A DNA stretch of 64,000 nt from Bugula neritina (lineage: Eukaryota > Bryozoa > Gymnolaemata > Cheilostomatida > Bugulidae): assembly GCA_964035545.1 (NCBI GenBank), contig OZ037765.1, positions 5,840,698 to 5,904,697 on the forward strand. The letters run 5' to 3'. Numbering within the stretch: position 1 is the stretch's first letter; every line of letters starts with the position of its first letter. The notes below the pieces were generated by a model. It did no database searches. It was not told the origin of the DNA and worked only from the letters and a program-made list of their open reading frames with translations. The position numbers were made by a program, and so were the translations under genes. Shown in pieces: positions 1 to 13,100 of this stretch.

Positions 1-1119
1 TTGATCAATTTGGACAAAGAAAAGTAAATGAATCATGTATATCGTTGAACAAATTGATATTATTCCGGGACACATTTAGCTTTTTTCTAACCTACTACTA
101 TTATGTATCATTAAAAAGCCAGAGATATGCTGCTCATTTTAACCCAAATCTAGTAAAAGCATCTTCTGGAATGTAGGAAAATAAAAGTTATTGTTAGTCA
201 AGTCATTGGTTAATTTTACATAATAATTTTTTAGGATAAATTTTCACTCTTGTATTATATATTTTATTTGTTGTTTTTCTACATTTTAAAATACAGACTT
301 CTTCTGTACAAAGTACTTTTTCTATGTATATTTCAAGCTTCCTTATGGTACAATGGCTGAAGTCATTCATAATTAAATGTTTGTAAGGTATCCCTTACAT
401 TGCATAAGCTTGATTTTGAAATCAAAATAAACTTACACACTCATAGATGTATATACGTTGGTGTCCAAAATATTTGTAAAAGATAAGGCACCTTCCTTTG
501 TTTCACGTATTTCAACAGCTTGTTTGGACCAATAGAATAACAGATAAATCGAGATTCAATTTTTACTGATATTTATGACTACTATCTTAGATTATTTGTT
601 GTGTAAATTCAGTATGGCTGTAATATTTGTTTAATGTTTGCTCATACTTGTGAGTTTCCTAAGGTGACATCTCATTTGATAGTAGGGTAGTCTTAAAACT
701 CCCTTGCTCTTGTGAAATACAAACTTTTACTTCCTGTTTATGTTGTATTCCCTAAACGAGATGAATGTGTTATCACAGTTTCTTCTCAGTCTCTTCTATA
801 TTATGTTCAGATAAAGGTGGTACTGTAGTGACCATAAATGTTTTTTCTCCTAAAATTTAAGTAAAGATATGTATATACAGATTTTGTTAAAGCTATTGAA
901 TAGAAGTTAACATTCAGTAGACTTGTAGCAAATGGTGACATTATAGATATAATTTGACATTCAAAATCATTACAAAGTAACAGTCGTTCTGTAATTCAAT
1001 TCACACGTGTTTTGAGTTGTAACTGCAGGGTTTTAAATTACAACTCAAGTGTTTTGAGTCATAACTCAAGTCCAATGTGACTCCCCAAGTTTCTTAATAT
1101 GTCGAGTTTGTTTACCCAG
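1..1119. other. Upstream intron of the kinesin gene, no exon seen
   Basis: AT-rich sequence ending in a good 3' splice site (tttacccag) at 1111-1119. I found no open frame with splice signals that continues the kinesin upstream, so this is probably the 3' part of an intron. The motor domain should lie before the window. Confidence 0.6.
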
Positions 1120-4100
1120 GCCCTGCGGAGAGAGCTGGAAATCAAAGACTCCATGTTGCGAGAAGACACAAGTCTTTCTGCCCGGACTGCCATGGAGTCA
1201 CAAATGGCGATTACTATGCAAGACAGAGATGATAAAATTATTAGGTTGGTACTTGGTTTCTTGAATTTTTTTTAATAATAATGATGTTGACTAAAAACCA
1301 CATTTTGTGGAAGTAAACCACATGTTTTTTGAAATTTTCTCTGTAATGCATGCGAAACATTTAAAATAATAGAGTTGATATTTGGGGATATAAATAGTGT
1401 ATGCAGTATAAGTAAATTTGCTTGTTGGTGAACATGCTATATTTGCGTCAATGTGAAAGCTGATATATTTTTGGCTCTTCGAGTATATGACAAGTTTCCT
1501 AGAAAGTTTTTTTCAACTACTAACTAAACATGTTAGTCAAAAATGATTAAAATAGTATTCTTTGAAAATTATTCCAATCATTTAATTTTGACAAATAGTT
1601 TCCTATTACCATTCTTTTTATAGCTGAAGCTTACAGCTTTGCTTACAAAATTGCATATTATGTAATATTATATTAAATACAAACTATCACAATTATGAGA
1701 GATATGTTTAAAAAATTATATCCATTTTAATGTAGTTTACAGAGGACATGTGACAACTATCTCCACCTACTGAACGTAGCAGCTGAAAATATGAGTAGAA
1801 TTGAGAGCAAAGAAATACTTAAAACCAGCATCAAGTCATCTATACAGGAGTGGATGAATCACTGGCACAAAGTTAGTATGATAGTATTATATTACTAATA
1901 TAGGTACAGTATATAGTGAGTATATTACTAAGTACAGTATATAGTGAGGATATTACTAAGCTCAGTATACAGTGAGTATATTACTAAGTTGAGTATATAG
2001 TGAGTATATTACTAAGTAGAGTATATAGTGAGTATATTACTAAGTAGAGTATATAGTGAGTATATTACTAAGTACAGTATATAGTGTGTATATTACTAAG
2101 TAGAGTATATAGTGAGTATATTACTAAGTACAGTATATAGTGAGTATATTACTAATATAAGTACAGTATATAGTGAGTATATTACTAAGTAGAGTATATA
2201 GTGAGTATATTACTAAGTTGAGTATATAGTGAGTATATTACTAAGTAGAGTATATAGTGAGTATATTACTAATATAAGTACAGTATATAGTGAGTATATT
2301 ACTAAGTAGAGTATATAGTGAGTATATTACTAAGTACAGTATATAGTGAGTATATTACTAAGTAGAGTATATAGTGAGTATATTACTAAGTACAGTATAT
2401 AGTGAGTATATTACTAAGTACAGTATATAGTGAGTATATTACTAAGTACAGTATACAGTGAGTATATTACTAAGTACAGTATATAGTGAGTATATTACTA
2501 AGTACAGTATATAGTGAGTATATTACTAAGTACAGTATATAGTGAGTATATTACGTATAAACTCAGCATATAGTTTATATGTAAATGTTATTATAATAAA
2601 TCTATGCAGCTGGGTGCTTGGAATTTTCCTAGTTGTTTACAAGAGTATAATATTTTTCTGAATAAGCTGGAATGGATGAACGAAAGAGTAGGTATCATGT
2701 AGCAACTATTGTTATGAGTTCAACAATATCATGTAGTATGTTATGTTCTGTGCTGGAATCGGTACTAGAGTAAAGTTAGAATGGAAAATAAAACAAAAAA
2801 AAGAAGAAATATGAGGAATATAGCAAAAAAGTTATGTTCTTGTGAGAATTTCAACCCTCCCCTCCCCCGTCCCAAACCGAAGCTCGATAAGAGATTTAAA
2901 GAACTTAGGCTATGAAATTTCTCAATTACAGCACCTTAATGAAAAGCAAGTGGTGAACAGAAAGAATAGATATTTATTTGTTAGGTTGTATTTCATTCAT
3001 GAACTATGATGTAACTACGTCTTTAGTACCACTCCAGTAATGCTCCATCCACTCTTTCATTCTCTCAGAACAATAAAAGCAACTTTTTGTGCAGGGTGTG
3101 CAGTTATGCAAGGTTCAGCCTGATTTCATTACACATTATTTTCAACAGCAAATACATGTATTTCCTTCAGTTGGACGTGAACAGCACTGGGCTATTGGTT
3201 GTGTAAAGTGAGAACTCTTGCGCCATCTCCCCAGTCCGTAGCGAAAAGGGGGAAGTTGGGTGAATCGTAAGACTGGCTCAACTCTTCTCGAATTGAAATT
3301 GTTTAGCTGTACCTGCTTGTATATGCTTCAGAGTCTGAAAGTATATATTTCTAGGAACTTGTTTGGTCACTTGTGAAGAATCATGTTTCAAGAGAGTTAA
3401 TACTGTTTTTATTTTGAGTACTGATTTTATACGTGATGGCTGTTTTCTAACATATCGGTCGGTTACTTGGTTCATATTTATATTTTGTATTTTTCTGTAA
3501 CCAGACAGTCCAGGCTGTTTGACTAGTTATAAGACCTGCAGCCGCTCATGCACAGCTCCTTCCTATCATTTAGAATTCTCAGAGGAGTGCTTTAACCAAC
3601 GCCCACCCCCAGCGTTGTCTGATCATTTAGAAATCACATTCAATATTTTTGAGTTCGATTTTCTAAAAAACAAACATTGTTAACTATTACATATTTTGTG
3701 CTTCTAACTTTATTTCAAACCTTTATCATACAAGCAGCTCCCTAAATCATATTAATACTGAAATATGTTCCCCTAAAGTAAAAAATAATGCAAACAGCAT
3801 TAATTTTTAAAAACAATTCGTGATGTGATACTCAAGGGTCCTGTTAATTCTTTCCATTAGGGCTGTGAGTCTGCTGATTTATGAGCGATCCTCACCAGCA
3901 GCTTTATAATCACGTGTTTCACCTGCCATTATCCTGCCTAGCTTAACCTCACACACAGTGTAATGAAAGAAGGCTCTCCCACAAACTGGCTGAACTGCTT
4001 TTTATTTACGACGTTTCACTTTAAATGGGCAAAAATTTAAAATGGGATAAGCATACATTTTAAAAAACTTTAGTTTCACTCATAGAATTTATGTAATTTT

Positions 4101-7100
4101 GAAAGAACTGTCAAATTTAAAAAATGATTTTGTAGTAGAATACTGTAAATTAGAGATAGATTGGAATGAGATTGTAAGCAATCTTGTAAATCTCTCTCTT
4201 GTGTGGTTGCCGATGCTTCACACACATTAGCCGTTGTTAGATCAGACACTCTTACTCTATTTCGTATCATCAATGACTCATATACGTGATCAAATTGCTC
4301 ATCTTCAGTAGATTATGCATCTGATTATGTGATTATGACTAAGTTTGTAATGAGTGACTAGATTTTCAGTGAGTAAGTATATTATGAGCAAGCCAATGCA
4401 AGAGTTGAAAAGTTGATCTTTAGAGTTTATTGATCCTAACTGTTCCTCTTTTTCTAATGCAAGTTTGTTGACTCTGCTTGGGGCATTGGAAACTTTGTAA
4501 CTGGTGCTGATCTTATTCTTATCCTGCTGCTAATTATATCGCAGAAGACTGTTGCTATAGCGACAGCTATATGCTTCATATAGCCACTACAATGCAGGGC
4601 TGGTCATTTCCTCTCCATAAAAATATGCCACCAATAGACCCGATCCGTAGAATGGGCGTTGAGGATTTTGTGCTGTATTGTTGTATTTTGCGTAGTTTCT
4701 GGTTTACGCTGTCACAGGAACTGCTAATGCTCATTTCAATGCAATGCTCAGCTTGTCAATATTGTCCTATATCTATTTCAGTGTTATATTCTCTCTAGAG
4801 ATAAATACAGAGTTTTCTAGCTGAGAGAATATAATATTGCTGAAAAATCAAACAGCAAAATACTCCAACACTTTGTTTTACTTTCTAGTTTAAATTTTAT
4901 ATTAGTTTTTTCCTTTTAAGTATTTAATTTTGATTAAAAACATTAAAAACGTAATATGTAATAAATGTGCTTTTGCAGTTGGTGGACTTGCTAGAAGCTA
5001 CACAACTACACTGTAACTGAATTGCCGTAACAGATGTTAACAAGAGGCCTATGATATAAAGATCATGTTCCCATACATGTAATTGTTGTAGCTTTGTTTA
5101 TACGGCTAAGCTTTGTAAATAATACAGTCTCTTTATATCTTACAGCTAAAAATGTCAACTGTATTACCTGCAATAGGAGAAGACAATGCAACTATATCTC
5201 AATTAAAACAAGAAATTGTAAAGGTATGAAATTTCTTCCATCTTATCATATTTTCTATCTCCGCAGCTGGTCTTAACAAAAAAGCTAGCTTCATTGAAAG
5301 GCTTTGAGTTTGTGATTTTCATTGTCATGCAGGTGCTGTAAGATTAGTTGGAGGTTAATTGAGCTTCGAACATCAATTTCACAGTATGTTTGTATTACGC
5401 AATATTCCAAACATACTTTTTCATCCTACAGTACACGGAGATGCTCAAGAATGACGAGGATATATTTGCAGAAAAATCAAAACTGATATCGGAGTTAAGA
5501 AAAGAGAATTCTCAGATGGTAATGTTTAACCTATGGTCCCTGCACATGCCCATTCATACTTCCTGCTTCTTGTTTTCACAACTCAAACATGCTCAGAGCT
5601 TCCTAACACTCTTATATATGCATTTTCAGGTTATGGTGTTCAAGACTGAAAAATTTATAGATTCTGTTGGGGTTAAAATTTTATTTTGGTTTCTTTGGTA
5701 TTCTATTAAATTACTTTTTAGTGTTGATGATATAAATATATGTTTATGGATTTTTCTTAAAGATCATATTTTCATTTTCAAACTCATTTTAAAATTTAAT
5801 GCGTAGAACCAAATAAGAAAAACTGGGCTTGTGTATGAATTTCCAGTTTCATGTGCTGAAGTATATTAATAAGTTACTCGATTCTAGAAATCAGAGCATC
5901 GAGGCATCAACTCTGAGTTTGAGGAGATAAGCAGACGATGTCAGCAACTGGAAGAGGTTCTCTTGCAGCAGCAGCTAGCCATAGATCAGATGGGCGCTCA
6001 CGGGGACGGGTTGCATGACTCCGCAGGAAGTGGCCATTTTGTGACTTCTAGAAGAGCCAAGTCTGTGCCCCTCCACGGTGACAGACTAGGGGAACCCCTG
6101 GTATACAATCATATACTCTGTGACTAGTCTTTGGGTCATGTGACTTAATGTCCTTTGCAGTTTAAACTTCCTTTTACCGTCTTCAAAGCTGTTTACCAGC
6201 AAGAGATAGGAATATTATAACCTTATGTCAATGTGTTGAATCTCAAAATTTTTTTGTTTTCGTTTGTTTACTAACACATTTATGAAAGTTTCCTGTGTGT
6301 AAAGATTGTTCGTGCCCAAATTTATTATAATGTTAGATTTGCTGTAATTTATAGCTTTTGTATGTACCTAATAAAATTTAAGGTTGTATTTTCAATATTG
6401 TTATGCAGTGTTTGACATGCATCGTCTTAATGTATTATAGTAGCATAACGCTATACCTTTTTATTTGAATGAAAGGTTTTGCTAGGAATTGCATGCTATA
6501 ACACTATTATCCTGATAGCACATTTCTATGTAGAGTAAATAATATGGTTTAGGAAAGGCCTGTACACACAAGTCCCGCTCTATTCACACTGGAGAGATAC
6601 TTGCAAGGATTCAGGGCCAGGTCACAGCTGCTGGTGGAAAGACTGGATGACGAAGATGAAGTGTTACACCAGCCATTTCCTGTCGCCGATGCAGAGGCAG
6701 CGGCAGATCTAGGAGAAGACAACTTCACTGGCCTTTGGTGTGTAAACATAATATAGATGTTCTTAAACTCATTGAAAATTAATAGTGTCTATAAAAGCAA
6801 TGTAAATTAACATATATGTTTTCTCATATCGCACTGAGCTTTGTTCAACGATTGTAAAAGAAAGCAATAACAAGCCACCTTTATATATCTAAGGACGCTA
6901 TAGCCGTATGTTGTAGTAGTAAAGTAAAATGCTGTCTGCTATTTTGGTTACACTGGTGCATATTTTAGTAATACTAACTTGGCAAAGGAGGTGGCACCAT
7001 CCAAATCTCGGAAAAGAACTTTGTCGTTTGGTCAGGTGATGATTAGACAGGCATCTGAAGGTCAGTTGAATGTGAACATAGCAAGATATTCAACTTGTCA

Positions 7101-10100
7101 TCTTTTTAACTCTATAAAGCTTATAAATAGCGTACACGTAGCTGAAGAAGGTGAATATAAAGTGCTTTGAGATTCAAAAGACACTTGATTATGTAATTTT
7201 GTTGAATTCAAAGCTAGTAGGAAACATATTCTCTGACTGTTAGAAACGTAAAATGATAAAAGCACTGATTGTTCAGTAAACCTGTTGATAAAGTATCCAG
7301 TTTTCTTATAATATGTTTATGAAGCATGAATTTTATTCTCTTTTACAGATGACAATGAATATGGTGAACCGACCGAAGTTAAACTCAGCATGGACAAACA
7401 CCAAAAAGAGATACGACAAGCTAAATTGAAATCACAGGAGTTTAACAGTCGTCTGCGTGACCTCACTATTCTGATACGGTAGGTTGTCGTGTTACTTTGT
7501 AATTGCAATCTTAGCAAACACTTAGTTTGGAAATTAATTTGTTGTACAAAATTTATGCTGAGAGTTATTCTATTTACTTAATATGTAATATACTGGTCAC
7601 CTTTGAGAATCTGTCTAAAGTTCTTCACAAGATATAGGCTTACCTTTCATCCAATCAGTGCAAAATGTTCAAATGATACAACACACAATAACATAGTATA
7701 TTATTACATAAAAAATGGAAGTTTCTATTATAGAATATTGACATGTCATGGAATGTAATGTAATGCAAATAAGTCATCAGTGTATATTTGGCAGCTCTCC
7801 CACACACTACCATCATCCAATCACTGCGGTTGGCTAGTATATGACGTGCTGCTCTGACGCAGTCTCAGAACCAAACAATAGAATTTTTGTCAAATCATTG
7901 AAAAGTGTTTTTAGTGTATTATTAAATGTTGCACTAAGAGTAATTATTGGTAAAACTGTCAAAAAACATGCAGTGAAATTAGACAGCTTTTTATAATCAG
8001 GTTTTATCAGTGTCATTTTACTTTTCTGGAACAACAAAAGAAATCTGAGGAATACAATGTCATTATGTAATAACAACCTTACATTGTGGCATGCGATGTT
8101 TGCTCATGAATAGAAGTATAATAGCTTCATGTAGGTTATTTTCTGGGTCTTTTTTTACTAGTTATTAAAATTGCCTTTTGTGTCTTGATTCAATATTAAC
8201 TTTTCATTATGAGAAAGATTTTCGATGTTTTCATGCACGAGTATATTTTCTAGTTCACTATTTTTTGCATATAGTATACACTGCATATAATGGAAACAGT
8301 AGCTGTTATTTAAAGTATAGCAGGATTGCTTCGATTTCACGTTTAATTAACATTTTGTCCCGATTTCATGTTTGAATCACATAAAAGTCATGAATAATTT
8401 TAAAAAAGACAGCAAAATTTCTTTTGAGGAAAAAATTGTCTGTAGCCTGGTAAACAATCTGAACTTTTTCAAAGACTATGGCCAATACTATCTGCATCAG
8501 ACAGTCGCCTTCTTTTTGAAGTTTAGTTTACAATTTTCTCGGTACGTTTTGTAGGATGAAAGAGCAACTTATTAGACAGCTCGTCAAAAATGAGAAGGAC
8601 TCTGCTATCATTGCTAAACAGCACAAAGATAAAATTGCCCAGATGGAGGAGGTAATTTCTTAAAATAAATCATCATTGTTTCTTTTTCATACTACAAGTG
8701 CCGATATGATTTAGATATACAGAGTTTGTTCTATCATAGAAGGAGATGAGTTTATGGATCGTCAATTTTATAAACTCTGCGCTCTGATGTTTGTTTGTAG
8801 GAAAAAGTTAAAACTAATAGAGAGTTGCAAGATTTGCAGAAAGAATTGCAGAGGTTAGAAGCGAAGGAGAAAATGGAAATTGGTAGCAAACGTAAACTGC
8901 AAGGGTGAGTTTGTATCTAAAAGATATCTTTTTGAATTTCTACTTTTGAATCTCAAGATCTTTACCTGTTTTGTGTTTTTATTTATTTATATATTTCCTT
9001 ACTCAAATCAAAACATGATGTTTTTTACGAAACATTGTTTTTGTTAACTACCATAACTTTATAATATATTTTTAATGAGCTAGTGTAAGTTTTATATGTG
9101 TAAGTGTTGTATGTGTAAATAATAAGCAATGTAGTGTGTATACATGTTGGGGATTATGTTGTTCAGAGAGTACAAAAGAAAAATAGACTCAGCTAAACGA
9201 CGATTGACCAACATACAGACAAAACAAAAAGAAACGGTTATGCTGGCAACAATGTCAGAGCGAAATGACGAAAAGATTTCCGATCTTAATCTTGCGGTAG
9301 CTAAGATGAGGCAGTAGCAAGAAGAGCTCCAAAAGAAATTGAAACAGGAACACGATAAAAAAGAAAAACTCGAGGTTTTATATAGTTATGACCTTGACAC
9401 TTTGCTTATGAGTCTTGAGTCTTTAGTTGAAGGAAGCAATTTGCTTGTACTGCAAAAGTCTATAAATATCTCAACAACTCTGACAATCTTCAACCCTGTT
9501 GTTACGAACTCCAGTCATGACAAAATCAAATGGTTTTTTATAATTCAAAACTTAAAAATCATGTTTTTAAAAATAGAATATTACTCAATTTCTTGTCTTT
9601 TATAGAAGGAAATGACCAAAGAACGGAATAAAGTGAGAGAATTAGAAGACAAAACTGAACAGCAACAAAAAGTATTGAAGATAAAAACCGAAGAAGTAGC
9701 AGCAGCAAACAGGAAATTAAGGAGAGGCAATGGCAGCAGGTGTGTGATGTGTCATTAAAATATAAGATATAGTGTCACACTGTGTCAGGTGTGTGATGTG
9801 TCACTAAAATATAAGATATAGTGTCACTCTGTGTCAGGTGTGTGATGTGTCACTAAAGTATAAGATGTAGTGTCACAGTGTGACAGGTGTGTCATGTGTA
9901 ACTAAAGTATAAGATATAGTGTCACTCTGTGGCAGGTGTGCGATGTGTCACTGAAGTATAAAATATAGGGATGCATTCAGCTATTAACTTATATTTTTTC
10001 GAAATTTGCAAACAAATTCTTGCATTTTAAAAACCTTTTCTGAAATGAACAGTTGTTTATCCTAGTTATTGCACAAGTAAATATGTATATTTGTATACAC

Positions 10101-13100
10101 ACCTGTCTTTTTTAAAAAAATTCTATCTAACTGTTGTTAAATACTAGCAAAAACAATAAGCAGATATTTTTTAGGCACAATTAGAATCTTGTAAATATTT
10201 TTTATCTTATTTTATAATCTATAGTAGTTGGAACAAGATCATTAGCATAGTACGCTTGGTTGAGACATTTTATTGTAGTAACAAATGTTTATCGCACATG
10301 ACAGCATTAATGCCTGCTGCTCTAATAGAGTCACATGACAGTAATAACGCCTGCTGTTGTGCTGGTAGAGCAGCTGTAGTGAACTTGTATTGAATTATTT
10401 AGCTCAGTGCTTGGTGACAAGGAGTTTGATGATCCTAAATTAGCCGAACAAAAACAATGGCTGGATGCGGAAATGGACAAAATTCTGGAGCAGAGAAAAC
10501 AAATGGAAATTCTAGACAAGGTATTCACCTCTTCCTACTGTTTATATTCTTTGTGTTTTGTTGAAGAGAATGATTCTGGAACGGATATGATATTTACATA
10601 ATCAGCAAGTGTGCTCGTGGATATAAGAGAATTTGCCGTTATGTTGGTTGTATGTATTTTTCCATCTAATTTGGCATTGACCGTGTCTCACCTTGCTGCC
10701 AGTTCCTGTCATCTATAAATAACTTGATCTAGTCTTATTAGTGCTGCCATAGATTTCTCACAAGATAACTGCGCAAATGTCCTGCCTCTGATCCAATCTT
10801 GAACTGAATTAGGCTACCTTTTGGCAGATAAATGTTTGTTTTGGTTTTGTCCTTCAGTCGTTACTCTGTACGTTTGACATTGTTTTCTGTATCCTATTGT
10901 ATTCAATGCTTTCTCTTTGTTATTATTTGTTACGTGCCAAACTGTAGTAATATTTTCACAAGTAACAGTTATTGGGTATTTTAATGCAGAACTTTGGAAG
11001 CTCGGAATTTATGTAATCCTTTTTTGGTCTAGCTATATTTTCTCACCTCTTTATATTCAGTTACTTGTGGTTAGTATGAATTTTTTTCTCACAATATTCC
11101 AAATGTGTTTTGTCCTTTAACCATGAGACCAAAGTTCACAGAGTGGTAACTAGGACGAATGTATTTCTGGTCATTGACTTGTGTTTAACTCAACAATAGC
11201 TTAGCAAAAAGTCCCGGAGTAGTGAACAATTTCTGTATCATATGATTGGTTAATTTAAACACGTGATCTTGACAAATCACCAGTGGCAATTTTCACTGGT
11301 TGGTTTATTCTATATATACCTTGAAACATGTGGAAAGGGGTGTTAAATTAAATTTGTGAACTGCAAGCGAGTATTTTCAAACAATGGTACAGGATTTTAT
11401 TCTGGGCAAGGAATGCACCAAATGTGATAATTTCCTATTTAGTTTAAGTTTTGTTATTCCCTTATGTTCAGTTTTCATTGTGTATAAGTATATTTATCCA
11501 CAGCTAAACTCAAACATGGAAATCCTAACTACATGGTCAATTGTGTATAAACAGAAAGTAATGAATTGTAAAAATAGGAAGAATTAAATCTGACTTGGTA
11601 TGGGAAACTGTTACAATGCTGGTGGTCTCCAGTGACCAGTCCTCTTCATAGACCAAAGTACTCTAACATTATGTTATGTAGAAGTCACAGTACGAAGTTC
11701 TATTGCTTTGTACATTGATATTATGTACGCTACTCTGTTTTTCATATTAGACCAAGAAACAGTAAAAATAACAATTTTATACTAAAACCACTCAATTTAA
11801 AAGATATCTGGTTGCGTGTGTACCCACACTTCACTAACCACATGTTCTAGTTTAATCATAGCTTAGGGTACACGTGCAGAATTCATGTATATGGTGAGAT
11901 GTCGGTAGATGAAGCTTTAACATTCAAAGCACATTATTTTAGCAGTTTCTTACCCTTAGCTCCTCAGCAGCGTACTAGTTCTAAATAGTTCCGCTAGTGT
12001 CTGGTGTTTTCTTGCACCTTTTTGCATATATGAACAAAATGTAACAGACTCCACAGTTTTAACTTTGACAATAGTGTAGGATTTTACCAAAATATTAATG
12101 AATGAATATTAAGCATTTTTTTGTATGAAAATGTAAAAAATATAATGACTATTACAATTAATTGCTGTTAAATTTACTATGTTCAAAGTTTATAATATAG
12201 TTTAGTGAATATCTGATATTGTAATAACTTATAAATACCTAATGGTTTTTATTACTTTTTCATAACAAGCCTACCATTTCTACAAATGTCATCTGGAATA
12301 TTAGTAATCATTCCTAGTTTTCATAATTGCAGTGAATTATAACTTTATACAGCTAATTTCTACAATATTTCAATTTTTTCCACCATGGGCCAATACAACT
12401 AACAATTTTAGAATTATTTTAACCCAAGGCTATTCCAATGCCATGCTGTCATGTCTACACACTTGACACTTCTACTCAGTACTTTAGGTGCTCTGTGCGA
12501 CTGACTCCGTTATTCCCCAAACAAATGAGTAAACAGTTATTCAGAGGATGCTGACTTCCTTGACTGTTCTAATTATATCTTACTACATGTCTTTTGCTGC
12601 CAAAGTTAAATGTGAAAATCTAAACATAGTGTCGGCTGCCTTATCTTGTGAGAATGTGTAGCAAACATCCATACTGGTTGCTGCTGCCAATTATTATGTA
12701 ATCATCATGACCTGGCGTGAGGTGTTGTGAGATTGTAATGCTGACAAATATGAGAAAATGTGAAACCATCTTTCCTTTTCCAAGTAGGCAAAGCTTGGCA
12801 TAGGAAAGGCTAGTTCTATATATAGCTCTTGGCATACTAATACCTTGTTGTATGTATTACCTCATTGTCTACAGAGTCTAGGATAGCTTTTGTTCTTAGA
12901 TAGTAAATAACATGTGTTGGCCTAAATAGCAGAAATTGTTTGCTAACGTATTAGAATGCTTTCCTATACGTTCCATCATGTAACCATAGGTCTATTTACC
13001 CGTGTTATGTGCATTTATTGCAGGAGTTGAGGAATAGGGCTATGATAATTTGCAGAAAAGAGGAAATGCTGAAAGAAAAAGATGAACTGGAGTTGAAGCA

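Noticed and set aside
1876-2556. CRISPR-like array of 28-bp repeats
   Set aside because: Units are directly contiguous with no spacers, and the genome is eukaryotic.
7834-8375. Several 60-80 residue frames on both strands
   Set aside because: They lie in the kinesin intron between 7478 and 8555 and show no motif or splice support.
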